A stretch of 20,697 bases of DNA, taken from NCBI GenBank assembly GCA_017396925.1, contig JAFQKM010000151.1:1-20697 (forward strand), read 5' to 3'. Position 1 is the first letter of the stretch. Every line of letters starts with the position of its first letter. The notes below the pieces were generated by a model. The model saw only the letters and a program-made list of their open reading frames with translations, was not told the DNA's origin and ran no database searches. Positions 7,614-15,296 of this stretch are shown here, in pieces. Position numbers and translations under genes: made by a program. This DNA comes from Clostridia bacterium. Its GTDB lineage: Bacteria; Bacillota; Clostridia; Oscillospirales; Butyricicoccaceae.

Positions 7614-8261
7614 ATGGCTAAGCTTTCCCCCTCTATCCTGTCGGCCGACTTTGCAAACCTGGCTCGCGACGTCAAGGTCATCGTCGACGCCGGCTCCGAC
7701 ATGGTCCATGTCGATGTTATGGACGGCCACTTCGTCCCCAACATCTCCATCGGTGTTCCCGTTGTCAAGTCCCTCCGTCAGGCCACCGACGCTTTCCTGG
7801 ATGTTCACCTGATGATCTCCCAGCCCGAGAAGTATATCGAAGCCTTTGCCAAGGCCGGTTCCGACCTGATCAATGTCCATTACGAAGCCGAAGGCGATAT
7901 GGACGCCATGATCGACAAGATCCATGCGCTGGGCAAGAAGGCTGCCCTGACCATCAAGCCCGCCACCCCTGCCGACGTCCTCTTCCCCTATCTGCCCAAG
8001 CTGGATATGGTTCTGGTCATGTCGGTCGAGCCCGGCTTCGGCGGCCAGAGCTTCATGCCCGACTCGCTGGATAAGGTCAAGGCCCTGCGTGCCGAGATCG
8101 ACCGTCTGGGTGTTAAGTGCGAGATCGAGATCGACGGCGGCGTCAACCTGCAGAACGCACCCGAGATCATCGCTGCCGGCACCGACATTCTGGTTGCCGG
8201 TTCGGCCGTCTTCAATGCCGAGGATGTTCCCGCCCGCGTTGCCGCCTTCAAGGCCCTGTAA
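7614..8261 (+). CDS. rpe: Ribulose-phosphate 3-epimerase
   Basis: A 215-residue TIM-barrel enzyme of the pentose phosphate pathway that interconverts D-ribulose 5-phosphate and D-xylulose 5-phosphate in the cytoplasm. Family signatures are 'LSPSILSADFANL' at the N-terminus, 'VHVDVMDGHFVPNISIG' with the metal-binding His/Asp, 'DVHLMI', 'MSVEPGFGGQ' (flexible loop 6) and 'EIEIDGGVN' with the second catalytic Asp. All expected catalytic segments are present and the length is normal. AAGGAG lies about 8 bases before the ATG. Codon choice is strongly biased to C-ending codons, consistent with high expression. It is followed by a strong terminator and faces the S1-domain gene. Confidence 0.97.
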   Translation: MAKLSPSILSADFANLARDVKVIVDAGSDMVHVDVMDGHFVPNISIGVPVVKSLRQATDAFLDVHLMISQPEKYIEAFAKAGSDLINVHYEAEGDMDAMIDKIHALGKKAALTIKPATPADVLFPYLPKLDMVLVMSVEPGFGGQSFMPDSLDKVKALRAEIDRLGVKCEIEIDGGVNLQNAPEIIAAGTDILVAGSAVFNAEDVPARVAAFKAL

Positions 8262-8284
8262 AAACCGATTTTCAAAACAGTGTG

Positions 8285-8319
8285 AAAGCCGTATGGAATA
8301 CTCCATACGGCTTTTCTTT
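8285..8319. terminator. Terminator between rpe and the S1-domain gene (repeated stem)
   Basis: A perfect 13-bp stem (8285-8297 with 8302-8314) around a 4-base loop is followed by TCTTTT on the plus strand. On the minus strand the hairpin is followed by a moderately T-rich stretch, so it may act both ways for the convergent genes. Its core GCCGTATGGA...TCCATACGGC recurs in the terminator at 10531-10558. Confidence 0.92.
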
Positions 8320-9234
8320 TCAGAAACAGGTGGCGATCACCCGGCTGCGGCAGTTTTCGGGGGAATACTGCCAATAGTCCAGCTTTCCGCTGCGGATAAA
8401 ATAGTCGTCCTCGCAGATGGGCCGCCGCCGCGGTGCCAGCCGGTCGATGATCTGCAGCTTGATCTTCATGCGGTCGGGCAGGATCGACTTGACAAAGACC
8501 GATACGCCGTCCCCCTTTTCCAGCGTGCCGCCATAGGGCTCGGCCAGCCCCGACAGATTGGGGGTCAGCTCGACAAATACGCCGTAATCGGGAATGCCGC
8601 GGACAATGCCCAGACGGGTCTCCCCCACTTCGATGCCGCCCAGATTTTCCTCCCATGTTCCCAGCAGCTCCCGATGGGTGAGCACCACCCGTCCCCGTGT
8701 GCGGTCGACCGACAGCACAACGGCCGGGATGCTCTGCCCCGGTTCCAGCCGCTCCCGCGGATGGCCGATGCGCGAAACCGAAATGTTCTCGATGCCGATC
8801 AGGGCCGGCAGGCCGCAGCCCAGATCGACAAAGGCGCCGAACGACTCCAATCTTGTCACCCGTACCCGGACGATCTCGCCCGGCTGCAGATGTTCGGCAA
8901 ACCAGCTGTGCGCCGCCTGCTGGGCCGCCCTGCGGGAAAGCAGATAGCGATCGCCCTGCCGTCCCGTGACGGTAAAACAGACCGGCCGCCCCACCCGCGA
9001 CAGAACAGCAACCGGCTTGCCTCCGTCGAGTACGGCCTCACTTTGTGGGATCACACCGCGCAGCTGCCCCATATGCACCGTCAGATCCCCCTCGGCGCTG
9101 CAGGCCACGGCGATACCTTCCAGAATGGCTCCATCGGCCATGGCGCGGGCCATACCGCTGCGGTCGGCTGTATACCGCCGGTTCTGCATGGTGTCCAGCC
9201 GGAATCCTTCGGGCAGATAAATGCCCTGCGGCAT
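8320..9234 (-). CDS. S1 domain RNA-binding protein (three S1-like repeats)
   Basis: A 304-residue soluble protein that appears to contain three S1/OB-fold repeats, at about residues 35-103, 117-189 and 202-264. The middle repeat is the clearest ('GEIVRVRVTRLESFGAFVDLGCGLPALIGI'), and the third has 'GIVRGIPDYGVFVEL'. S1 repeats bind single-stranded RNA; proteins like this resemble truncated ribosomal protein S1, but this one lacks the four to six repeats of canonical RpsA. About 40 C-terminal residues after the last repeat match nothing I know. I start at the ATG at 9234, ten bases after GGAGG; the TTG at 9243 is too close to that site. It is transcribed alone, divergent from the DUF951 operon. 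Role in translation or RNA turnover is inference. Confidence 0.85.
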   Translation of the reverse strand: MPQGIYLPEGFRLDTMQNRRYTADRSGMARAMADGAILEGIAVACSAEGDLTVHMGQLRGVIPQSEAVLDGGKPVAVLSRVGRPVCFTVTGRQGDRYLLSRRAAQQAAHSWFAEHLQPGEIVRVRVTRLESFGAFVDLGCGLPALIGIENISVSRIGHPRERLEPGQSIPAVVLSVDRTRGRVVLTHRELLGTWEENLGGIEVGETRLGIVRGIPDYGVFVELTPNLSGLAEPYGGTLEKGDGVSVFVKSILPDRMKIKLQIIDRLAPRRRPICEDDYFIRSGKLDYWQYSPENCRSRVIATCF

Positions 9235-9298
9235 AATGATCAATCCTCCTTTTTGCGTCTTTCTGCCTATCTATATGCAGACAAACCGCATGGATTGC

Positions 9299-9327
9299 TT
9301 GTATTTTCGGCATTTTATTGGTATACT
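9299..9327 (+). promoter_or_regulatory. Promoter of the DUF951-hydrolase-Cys-rich protein operon
   Basis: TTGTAT (9299-9304) and TATACT (9322-9327) are separated by exactly 17 bases. The -10 is near consensus. The leader to the ATG at 9360 is about 26 bases and contains AAGGAGGG. Confidence 0.8.
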
Positions 9328-9359
9328 GTATAAAAACCCGAATAAGGAGGGCGGTACCC

Positions 9360-9554
9360 ATGGAGATCCGCATCGGCGATATCCTGATGATGAAAAAGCC
9401 GCACCCCTGCGGCGACCACCGCTTTGCCGTCCTGCGCGTCGGCATGGACTTTCGTCTGCGCTGCCAGGGCTGCGGACATGAGTTTCTCATTCCCCGTGCA
9501 AAAGCCGAAAAAAGTGTTAAACAGATCATCCCCAAAGAATCGATTGGAGAATAA
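9360..9554 (+). CDS. DUF951 family small protein
   Basis: A 64-residue protein with the DUF951 signature 'KKPHPCG' at residues 12-18, then 'VLRVGMDFRLRCQGCG' and 'IPRAKAEKSVK'. Cys17, Cys35 and Cys38 could bind a metal. DUF951 proteins are widespread in Firmicutes, are usually 60-70 residues long, and have no proven function. The start at 9360 follows a strong AAGGAGGG site with 8 to 9 bases of spacing; the frame is open upstream to 9318 but that region contains the promoter. First gene of a three-gene operon; the next start is three bases after its stop. Confidence 0.92.
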   Translation: MEIRIGDILMMKKPHPCGDHRFAVLRVGMDFRLRCQGCGHEFLIPRAKAEKSVKQIIPKESIGE

Positions 9555-9557
9555 AAT

Positions 9558-10082
9558 ATGGAAAAGATCCTCATTTGCATCGATATGCAGAACGACTTTG
9601 TCGATGGCGTGCTGGGCACCAGAGAGGCCCAGGCCATTCTGCCTGCCGTGATCGAAAAAATCAGAAATCACAACGGCCCGGTCATCTTCACCCGTGATAC
9701 CCATCAGGAAAATTATATGGAGACCCAGGAGGGCCATAAGCTCCCCGTCCCCCACTGCATCGAGGGCACCGACGGCTGGCAGCTGGTGCCTGCGCTGGAG
9801 CAGCTGCGCTGCGAACTGCAGGCCCCCTGCATCGACAAGCCGACCTTCGGCTCCCGCGTGCTGGCCGAACAACTGACAGCGGAATATGCTGGCAAGGATG
9901 CCGCCTTTGAGCTGATCGGCGTCTGCACCGATATCTGCGTCATCTCCAACGCCATGCTGCTCAAGGCCTTTATGCCCGAAGCCCCCGTTTCGGTCGACAG
10001 CCGCTGCTGTGCCGGCGTCACCCCCGAAAGCCACGACAATGCGCTCAAGGCCATGACCATGTGTCAGGTGGAGGTTTTATGA
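9558..10082 (+). CDS. Isochorismatase-fold cysteine hydrolase (nicotinamidase-like)
   Basis: A 174-residue protein of the isochorismatase/nicotinamidase superfamily. The expected catalytic triad is visible: Asp9 in 'IDMQNDF', Lys94 in 'IDKPTFGS' and Cys127 in 'GVCTDICV'. Possible metal ligands are Asp47 and His49 in 'TRDTH' and His66 in 'LPVPHC'. Family members hydrolyse nicotinamide, isochorismate, carbamoylated or related small amides; nicotinamide for NAD salvage is the commonest role of this subtype, but the substrate is not proven. It starts three bases after the DUF951 stop and overlaps the next gene by four bases (ATGA at 10079-10082), so all three are probably translated from one message. 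Confidence 0.9.
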   Translation: MEKILICIDMQNDFVDGVLGTREAQAILPAVIEKIRNHNGPVIFTRDTHQENYMETQEGHKLPVPHCIEGTDGWQLVPALEQLRCELQAPCIDKPTFGSRVLAEQLTAEYAGKDAAFELIGVCTDICVISNAMLLKAFMPEAPVSVDSRCCAGVTPESHDNALKAMTMCQVEVL

Positions 10083-10525
10083 TCATTCTGAAAATTGTCC
10101 CCCAGGACCCCTATGCCCTGCCCGATGAGGTGACCTACCGCCGGGTGGTCAACCACATCGTCAAGGCCTTCCCCCGCTGCGAGATCGCCGAAGGCCTCAG
10201 CGATCTGCCCCAGTTTGTCGACTGCGGCGATGACCTCGAAGGGGTCGTCTGCCCCCTCTGCGGCGCCGATATCGACAGCGACGACTGGTCGATCCTCATG
10301 GATGCCTCCTACGACGAGGAAGGCTTCTCTTCCCTGAAGATCACCACCCCCTGCTGCCACAAGCCCTCGACCCTCAATGCCCTTGAATACCAGGCACCCT
10401 GTGCCTTCTCCTGCTTCGAGGTCGATGTGGCCGAGCCCAAAAAGATCCCGCCCACCCTGCTGAAGGATCTGGAAGCCATCGCCGGCTTCCCCTTCCAGAC
10501 CATCGTGGCCGAATACAAAGACTAA
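10079..10525 (+). CDS. Unnamed Cys-rich protein with CPLCG motif
   Basis: A 148-residue soluble protein I cannot name. It contains a zinc-knuckle-like CPLCG (Cys58, Cys61) followed by 'PCCH' (Cys92, Cys93, His94), a plausible single metal site, and a short hydrophobic N-terminal strand 'MIILKIVPQD'. The chain is acidic, without membrane segments or a signal peptide. The ATG at 10079 overlaps the hydrolase stop and is preceded by GGAGG four bases upstream; the frame is open a few codons further to 10061, but that would place the site inside the gene. It is the last gene of the DUF951-hydrolase operon and is followed by a strong terminator. I recall similar unnamed proteins in other Firmicutes, but cannot assign a function. 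Confidence 0.85.
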   Translation: MIILKIVPQDPYALPDEVTYRRVVNHIVKAFPRCEIAEGLSDLPQFVDCGDDLEGVVCPLCGADIDSDDWSILMDASYDEEGFSSLKITTPCCHKPSTLNALEYQAPCAFSCFEVDVAEPKKIPPTLLKDLEAIAGFPFQTIVAEYKD

Positions 10526-10528
10526 ACA

Positions 10529-10566
10529 AAATGCCGTATGGATGATTCCATACGGCATTATTATTT
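10529..10566. terminator. Bidirectional terminator between convergent operons (repeated stem)
   Basis: A 12-bp stem (10531-10542 with 10547-10558) around a TGAT loop, extendable by an A-T pair, is followed by TATTATTTT on the plus strand and by TTTGTTT on the minus strand. It serves both the plus-strand operon ending at 10525 and the minus-strand MATE gene ending at 10566. Its core is identical to that of the terminator after rpe. Confidence 0.92.
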
Positions 10567-11897
10567 TATAAATCTTTTTTCTTCTGCAGGTATTTTGCAC
10601 GCAGGACCCATACAATCAGCTGGAGAGTCCAAATGACGGCCTCTGCCCATGCGATCGACATATTGCCGAAGAAGGGCTTCATCAGATAGGAGAGGCCAAT
10701 GCGCAGCCACAGTGTGGTGATATTGGCGATGCTGGAAAACTTCATATCGCCAAGGCCCTTGAGGTAGCCCTGATAGGCATTGCTCAGACCGACCATGATG
10801 TAGAAGGGACCGAGAATACGGAAGAACTCGGCGCCGATCTGTACAGCTTCTTCCGATACGCCGAACAGAGCAACCATCCGTCCGCCGATGCTTACAACGA
10901 TCAGCGTCAGTACCAGGGAAACACCGCCCAACAGCCGGAGGCTGATCCGCAGCGAATCTTTTATGCGTCCTTTATCAGCGGTACCCACATTCTGTCCGAC
11001 GGCGGTGGCCACACTTTGGCTCATATTGAAAATCGGCAGCAGCATGACGCTGTCGACACGGTAGGCCGTCGAAATAGCAGCAACGGTGGCCGAGCCAAAG
11101 CTGTTCTGAAAGCCCTGCAGCGCCATCGAACCGATGGAATTGATACTCTGCTGCAGCGCCATGGGCAGACCGAAGTGAATACCTTCCTTTACGGTCTCGC
11201 TGTCGATCTGCAGACCACGCAGTGAGAAGCGCAGCTCTTCATAGCGGCGGGCGGTGTAAAGGACAATAAAGACCGTCATAGCCGCCTGCGAGAGGGATGT
11301 GGCCAGCGCCGCACCCGAAGTGCCCCAGCCCAGCAGGCCGACAAAGAGCAGATCGAGCAGGATATTGGCCACACTGGAAATCGTGATGGCCCAGAAGGGC
11401 GCCTTGCTGTCGCCGACGCCGCGCAGGATCGAAGCATAGACATTATAGACCGCCATAAAGGGGGTGCCCAGCATACACCAGCGCAGATAGCCGATACTCA
11501 TCTCAAATACATTCTCCGGCGTATCAAAGAAGGCCAGCATCGGCCGTGCGCCTGCAAACAGCAGCAGGGACGCCGCCAGTGCGATGCCACCGAAGATGGG
11601 AGCAAAGGCCTCCAGCAGCGAGTTGAGACGGTGGCGTTCTCCCCTGCCGAAGATCTGGGCCGCCAGAACGGTCAGACCCCCGGTGAAACCGACCAGCACC
11701 ATTGTGATCAGGCGGGATACCGAACCGCTGGCGCCGACCGCCGCAAGGCCCAGCTCGCCGACGATGTTGCCGACGATGAAGGCATCGGCCCAGCTGTACA
11801 TCTGCTGCAGCAGACCGCTGAGCATCAGCGGAACGGAAAAGGCAATCAGCGCACGGGTCAGATTGCCCTGTGTCATATCAATATTGCGTTTGCCCAT
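10566..11897 (-). CDS. MATE family efflux transporter
   Basis: A 443-residue membrane protein with about 12 hydrophobic segments in two homologous halves, the normal size for the MATE family. The N-terminus 'MTQGNLTRALIAFSVPLMLSGLLQQMYSWADAF' and the segment 'ASILRGVGDSKAPF' are typical of the DinF/NorM-like clostridial MATEs. MATE proteins export cationic drugs or metabolites in exchange for Na+ or H+; substrate unknown. The start at 11897 follows AAGGAG by 9 bases; that site lies in the last codons of the EamA gene, six bases upstream. Last gene of the ksgA operon. Confidence 0.95.
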   Translation of the reverse strand: MGKRNIDMTQGNLTRALIAFSVPLMLSGLLQQMYSWADAFIVGNIVGELGLAAVGASGSVSRLITMVLVGFTGGLTVLAAQIFGRGERHRLNSLLEAFAPIFGGIALAASLLLFAGARPMLAFFDTPENVFEMSIGYLRWCMLGTPFMAVYNVYASILRGVGDSKAPFWAITISSVANILLDLLFVGLLGWGTSGAALATSLSQAAMTVFIVLYTARRYEELRFSLRGLQIDSETVKEGIHFGLPMALQQSINSIGSMALQGFQNSFGSATVAAISTAYRVDSVMLLPIFNMSQSVATAVGQNVGTADKGRIKDSLRISLRLLGGVSLVLTLIVVSIGGRMVALFGVSEEAVQIGAEFFRILGPFYIMVGLSNAYQGYLKGLGDMKFSSIANITTLWLRIGLSYLMKPFFGNMSIAWAEAVIWTLQLIVWVLRAKYLQKKKDL

Positions 11898-11903
11898 AGA
11901 GAA

Positions 11904-12755
11904 TTACTCCTTCAGACTGGAATAAAGGGCCGCGCCCAGAATGACCGCACCGCCCAGCACCTCGCGCAGGGTGGGCAGCTGCCCCAGCAGCAGTGCGGCA
12001 AAGAGAATACCATAGACGGTCTCCATGCCCGAGACAACGCCGGCTGTACGGGCATTGACATGCTTCTGTGCCGTGACAAACATGGAAAAGGCGGTGGCTG
12101 TGCAGACGATGCCGATGGCCACAACGCCCAGCAGGTCGGGCTTTGTCCAGGTCAGGCCGCTGAGGAAAACCACCGGCATGAGGACGAAAGCCACGGTGGC
12201 CTGCTCGTAGAAGCAGACCTGTACGCCGCTGTATCTGCGCGACAGGTCGCGGTTGATCAGCGAAAGGACCGCATAGGTCAGGGCCGACAGCAGGCCCCAC
12301 AGGATGCCCTCGGTGGTGCGGTTGCCCAGCGAAAGCTCGGGCACCGTGATGGCAACACCGCAGAGCAGCACAAGGGCAGTCAGCAGTTCCCGGCGGGTCA
12401 GCTTTTCATGGAAGACCAGCGGCTCGAGGAAGGTGACAAACAGGGGGAAGGCCGAAAAGGTCAGGGTGCCGATGGCCACCGACGCCTGCTTGATCGACAG
12501 GAAAAAGGCCGTCCAGTGTACGGCCAGCACCACGCCGCCCACCAGCGCCAGACCGTAGTCGCGGCGGCTGTGCAGAGGGATGGGCTGCTTCGTCGCCTTC
12601 AGGACGCCGAGCAGCAGCAGGCAGGAGCAGAGGGAACGTCCGCCGGCCACGGCATAGGCCGGAACGGTGACCCATTTGCCCAGTACGCCCGACAGGCCGA
12701 AGAGCATGACGGCCACATGAAGCAGCAGAAGGCTGCGTCTGTTTTTCTCCATCAT
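11904..12755 (-). CDS. EamA (DMT superfamily) permease
   Basis: A 283-residue membrane protein with about ten hydrophobic segments arranged as two EamA repeats, at about residues 8-140 and 150-280. Typical elements are 'LLHVAVMLFGLSGVLGKW' at the start and 'LEPLVFHEKLTRRELLTALVLLCGVAI' at the end of the first repeat. DMT permeases often export amino acids, nucleosides or other metabolites; substrate unknown. Two ATG codons in tandem (12755 and 12752) overlap the stop of the SLC13-like gene; there is no clear ribosome binding site, so start depends on translational coupling. The next gene, MATE, begins six bases after its stop. Confidence 0.93.
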   Translation of the reverse strand: MMEKNRRSLLLLHVAVMLFGLSGVLGKWVTVPAYAVAGGRSLCSCLLLLGVLKATKQPIPLHSRRDYGLALVGGVVLAVHWTAFFLSIKQASVAIGTLTFSAFPLFVTFLEPLVFHEKLTRRELLTALVLLCGVAITVPELSLGNRTTEGILWGLLSALTYAVLSLINRDLSRRYSGVQVCFYEQATVAFVLMPVVFLSGLTWTKPDLLGVVAIGIVCTATAFSMFVTAQKHVNARTAGVVSGMETVYGILFAALLLGQLPTLREVLGGAVILGAALYSSLKE

Positions 12756-13852
12756 GCCAGAACCAGAGCCACGGCCAGCAGCAGTGCAAGGCCGACGACA
12801 TTGACCAGGGTGAAATGGAGCATATACTTGCCGGCCGAAGCGCCCTCGGCACGGAGATAATACTTAAAGGAGATCAGGCTGGCCAGCGATGCGATGATGG
12901 TGCCCATGCCGCCCAGATTGGTGCCGATCAGCAGGCCGCGCAGATCGGAGGTGAAGGCCGACAGCAGAACGGCAGCTGGCACATTGGAGATGACCTGCGA
13001 CGCCAGCGCCGAAGTGAGCACGGCATTCTTCTGCAGCAGGCCGGTCAGCATGGCCTTGACGCTCTCCATGCCGCCCAGATTGCCCGAGAAGATGAAGAAG
13101 CAGATGAAGGTCAGCAGCAGCATATAGTCGACCTTGCCCAGGGTCTTGCGGTCGAAGACCAGCAGGGCGGCCAGAACGATGAGTGTGACCATACGGTAGT
13201 CGAGCACGCGCAGAACGACCAGCATGGCCAGCAGGAAAAGCACGGCATAGACGCCCAGCAGCTTTTTCTCTTTCAGGGTCTCGGTTCTGTCGAAGGAGAC
13301 CTCGATGGGGGTCTCCTTAACGGCCAGCGCCAGCGCCACGACACCGATCAGGCTGAGCGCGACATAGAGGCCCAGCACGCCGAAATATTCGCCCATGCCC
13401 ATGCCGCTCTTGGTATAGAGGAAAAGGCTCTGGGGATTGCCGACCGGCAGGGCCATGCTGCCCAGATTGGCGGCCACCGTCTGCAGAACGATAACCGGAA
13501 TATACTGGTCTCTGCGGCCGACGGCGCCCAGTACGGCGATGGCAAAGGGCACAAAGGTGATCAATGCAACGTCGTTGGTGATCAGCATGGAGGTGAAGAA
13601 GGGCAGCAGCACCAGCATGAGGCGCAGCTTGCACAGGCCGCCGCAGCCGCGAAGGAGCTTCTGGGCCAGCACATCAAAAAGGCCGCAGGCCTGTACGCCG
13701 GCGACCACCGCCATCAGGCAGAACAGCAGGCCGAGGACCTTCCAGTCGATATAGGCCAGATAGGCATATGAGGGCGGCACCAGCAGCATGGATGCAGCCG
13801 CGCACAGCGCCGAAATACACAGCACCGGCTCTTTTTTGAAAAAGTTTTTCAT
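12752..13852 (-). CDS. SLC13/ArsB-NhaD-like anion permease (ion transporter superfamily)
   Basis: A 366-residue membrane protein with about ten hydrophobic segments. Signatures of the ion transporter superfamily are 'MLITNDVALITFVPFAIAVL', 'LPVGNPQSLFLY' and, in the second half, 'SNVPAAVLLSAF'; the paired N-P-containing re-entrant loops define the substrate site. It is somewhat shorter than typical ArsB or CitM proteins. Candidates include a dicarboxylate, citrate, arsenite or sodium carrier; no substrate can be named. I place the start at 13852 (MKNFFKKEP). The frame is open 74 codons upstream, but that stretch is the DUF1294 gene read in another frame. The ribosome binding site is weak (AGAGAG). 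It lies 23 bases after DUF1294. Confidence 0.88.
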   Translation of the reverse strand: MKNFFKKEPVLCISALCAAASMLLVPPSYAYLAYIDWKVLGLLFCLMAVVAGVQACGLFDVLAQKLLRGCGGLCKLRLMLVLLPFFTSMLITNDVALITFVPFAIAVLGAVGRRDQYIPVIVLQTVAANLGSMALPVGNPQSLFLYTKSGMGMGEYFGVLGLYVALSLIGVVALALAVKETPIEVSFDRTETLKEKKLLGVYAVLFLLAMLVVLRVLDYRMVTLIVLAALLVFDRKTLGKVDYMLLLTFICFFIFSGNLGGMESVKAMLTGLLQKNAVLTSALASQVISNVPAAVLLSAFTSDLRGLLIGTNLGGMGTIIASLASLISFKYYLRAEGASAGKYMLHFTLVNVVGLALLLAVALVLA

Positions 13853-13875
13853 ATCATTTTCTCTCTTTTTATGTT

Positions 13876-14145
13876 TTATCCGCGCATGAGCAGCCATGCG
13901 GCAAGGCCGATCTGCAGTGCCAGGATCAGCGGTATGCCAATGGTGAAGCTTTTGTGTTTGGTTTTGTGCCGAAAAAGCTGCATGCCCAGCAGAAATCCCA
14001 CGCTGCCGCCCAGTATGGCCGACAGAAACAGGGTCTTTTCGGGGATGCGCCACCTTTCGCGGCGGGCCTTCCATTTATCGATGCCGCACAGCAGAAAGGC
14101 AATGCCGTTGACGGCGGCGAGATAGATCAGAATACAGGTTTGCAT
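13876..14145 (-). CDS. DUF1294 family small membrane protein
   Basis: An 89-residue membrane protein with three hydrophobic segments. The conserved DUF1294 elements are 'GIDKWKARRERWRIPEKTL', 'ILGGSVGFLLGM' and 'FRHKTKHKSF'. The family has no known function; it is also found as a C-terminal domain of some cold-shock or DNA-binding proteins. GGAG lies 7 bases before the ATG at 14145. The gene overlaps the end of the YcaQ-type glycosylase gene by 19 bases, a longer overlap than elsewhere in this operon. Confidence 0.9.
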   Translation of the reverse strand: MQTCILIYLAAVNGIAFLLCGIDKWKARRERWRIPEKTLFLSAILGGSVGFLLGMQLFRHKTKHKSFTIGIPLILALQIGLAAWLLMRG

Positions 14146-15296
14146 AATGCGACTCCGTTGAGCCCGGCCAGGCGGTCCAGTTCCCGCTCGAGGGCCTTTT
14201 CAAAGGCTTTGGTGATTTTGAATCCCGGCTCCGGCCAGAACCGGCGTACGGTCAGGATCCCGGCTTTCCGGTCGGCGATCGGCTCGATACGGCCCACCAG
14301 TCGGTCCCGCCACAGAACGGGCAGTACATAAGCGCCGTACACGCGCTTTTCTTCGGGGGTGTAGATCTCCCACTTATAGTCGAAACCAAAGATGGTATGA
14401 ATGGTCTTTCGGTCCCACAGCAGGCTGTCGAGCGGCGCCAGCAGCGCACAGCGGTCGGTCGGCTTCAGGCCGGGATCACAGGCTGCCGCAAGGGTCTCGC
14501 GGTCGCGCACATCGACATACCATGTCCTGCCTTCCAGCTCTGCGGGGAAGATCTCCCCTGCCTCCAGCAGATCCCGAAAGGCCTGTCGGCGCACCGCTGC
14601 GGTCAGGCCCGATACCCCCAGAAAACCGTCGCCGGGGCGATCCTCCATCATGCCGATGGCATAGAGCCTGCGGCGCACCAGCCATCGAAAGAAATCCCGG
14701 TCGGTCCCGTTGGGATCGGCCGCATGGATCTCCCCTTCCACACCCACCTTTTCGGGCAGGGTGTAGTGACGGACGACCCCCTCCTTGTGATGGACGACCA
14801 GCTGCCCTTCAAAATACAGCCGCTCGGCAGCGGCACGCCCCACCGAAGTGGCGCCCCATGGCCAGGGGATCTTCTCGTCCAGCCCGATATCCTTCGAGCA
14901 GATATGAGGCAGCCTGTGCGCCAGCTCCAGCACCTGCGGAAAGACCTCTTCCACGCCGGCGCGGCGGCGGCCAAAGATCGACATCCCTTCACGGATGCGG
15001 CGGAAATATCGGAAATCCTCTATTGGGAAGATGCACATGCATTTGTCGTAATGATCGACCAGCACGCGATCCCGATAGAGCAGATCGTATAAATACTGCG
15101 GCTTGTAGCCCTCTACACGGGCCAACAGGCTGATCTCGGGGCTGCGGCCGCAGATATTGACCGGGTCGTACTGCACGGCGCGCAGCTTTTCAAAAACGGC
15201 CAAAACGCCCTCTTTGCCCTTATACATCCGCCGGCCCAGCAGGCCATGGCGCAGCAGCAGAAACCGCCGCGCCTGTTCGCAGGTCAGGGTGACCAT
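14127..15296 (-). CDS. YcaQ/AlkZ-like winged-helix DNA glycosylase (HTH_42 family)
   Basis: A 389-residue protein of the AlkZ-like (HTH_42, PF06224) superfamily, of typical length. 'LRAVQYDPVNICGRSPEISLLAR' near residues 38-60 and 'ALLAPLDSLLWDRKTIHTIFGFDYKWEIYTPEEKR' near the end are family hallmarks. The triplet Gln42-Tyr43-Asp44 fits the Q-x-D motif reported for YcaQ (AlkX) enzymes, which remove bulky alkylated bases and unhook interstrand crosslinks, rather than the Q-x-Q of AlkZ. Function in this organism is inference. Its ATG directly follows the ksgA stop with no gap (TAAATG), with GAAGG in the last ksgA codons. Confidence 0.9.
   Translation of the reverse strand: MVTLTCEQARRFLLLRHGLLGRRMYKGKEGVLAVFEKLRAVQYDPVNICGRSPEISLLARVEGYKPQYLYDLLYRDRVLVDHYDKCMCIFPIEDFRYFRRIREGMSIFGRRRAGVEEVFPQVLELAHRLPHICSKDIGLDEKIPWPWGATSVGRAAAERLYFEGQLVVHHKEGVVRHYTLPEKVGVEGEIHAADPNGTDRDFFRWLVRRRLYAIGMMEDRPGDGFLGVSGLTAAVRRQAFRDLLEAGEIFPAELEGRTWYVDVRDRETLAAACDPGLKPTDRCALLAPLDSLLWDRKTIHTIFGFDYKWEIYTPEEKRVYGAYVLPVLWRDRLVGRIEPIADRKAGILTVRRFWPEPGFKITKAFEKALERELDRLAGLNGVALCKPVF

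Noticed and set aside
12815..13771. A 318-codon antisense frame opposite the SLC13-like gene; similar long frames oppose the YitT, HAD, RluD, DUF4349, EamA, YcaQ-like and SbcC genes.
   Set aside because: All are low-complexity, lack a ribosome binding site and lie over genes with recognisable motifs.
13853..14074. A 74-codon upstream extension of the SLC13-like gene.
   Set aside because: It lies over the DUF1294 gene in another frame and is not hydrophobic; MKNFFKK directly before the first membrane helix is the better start.
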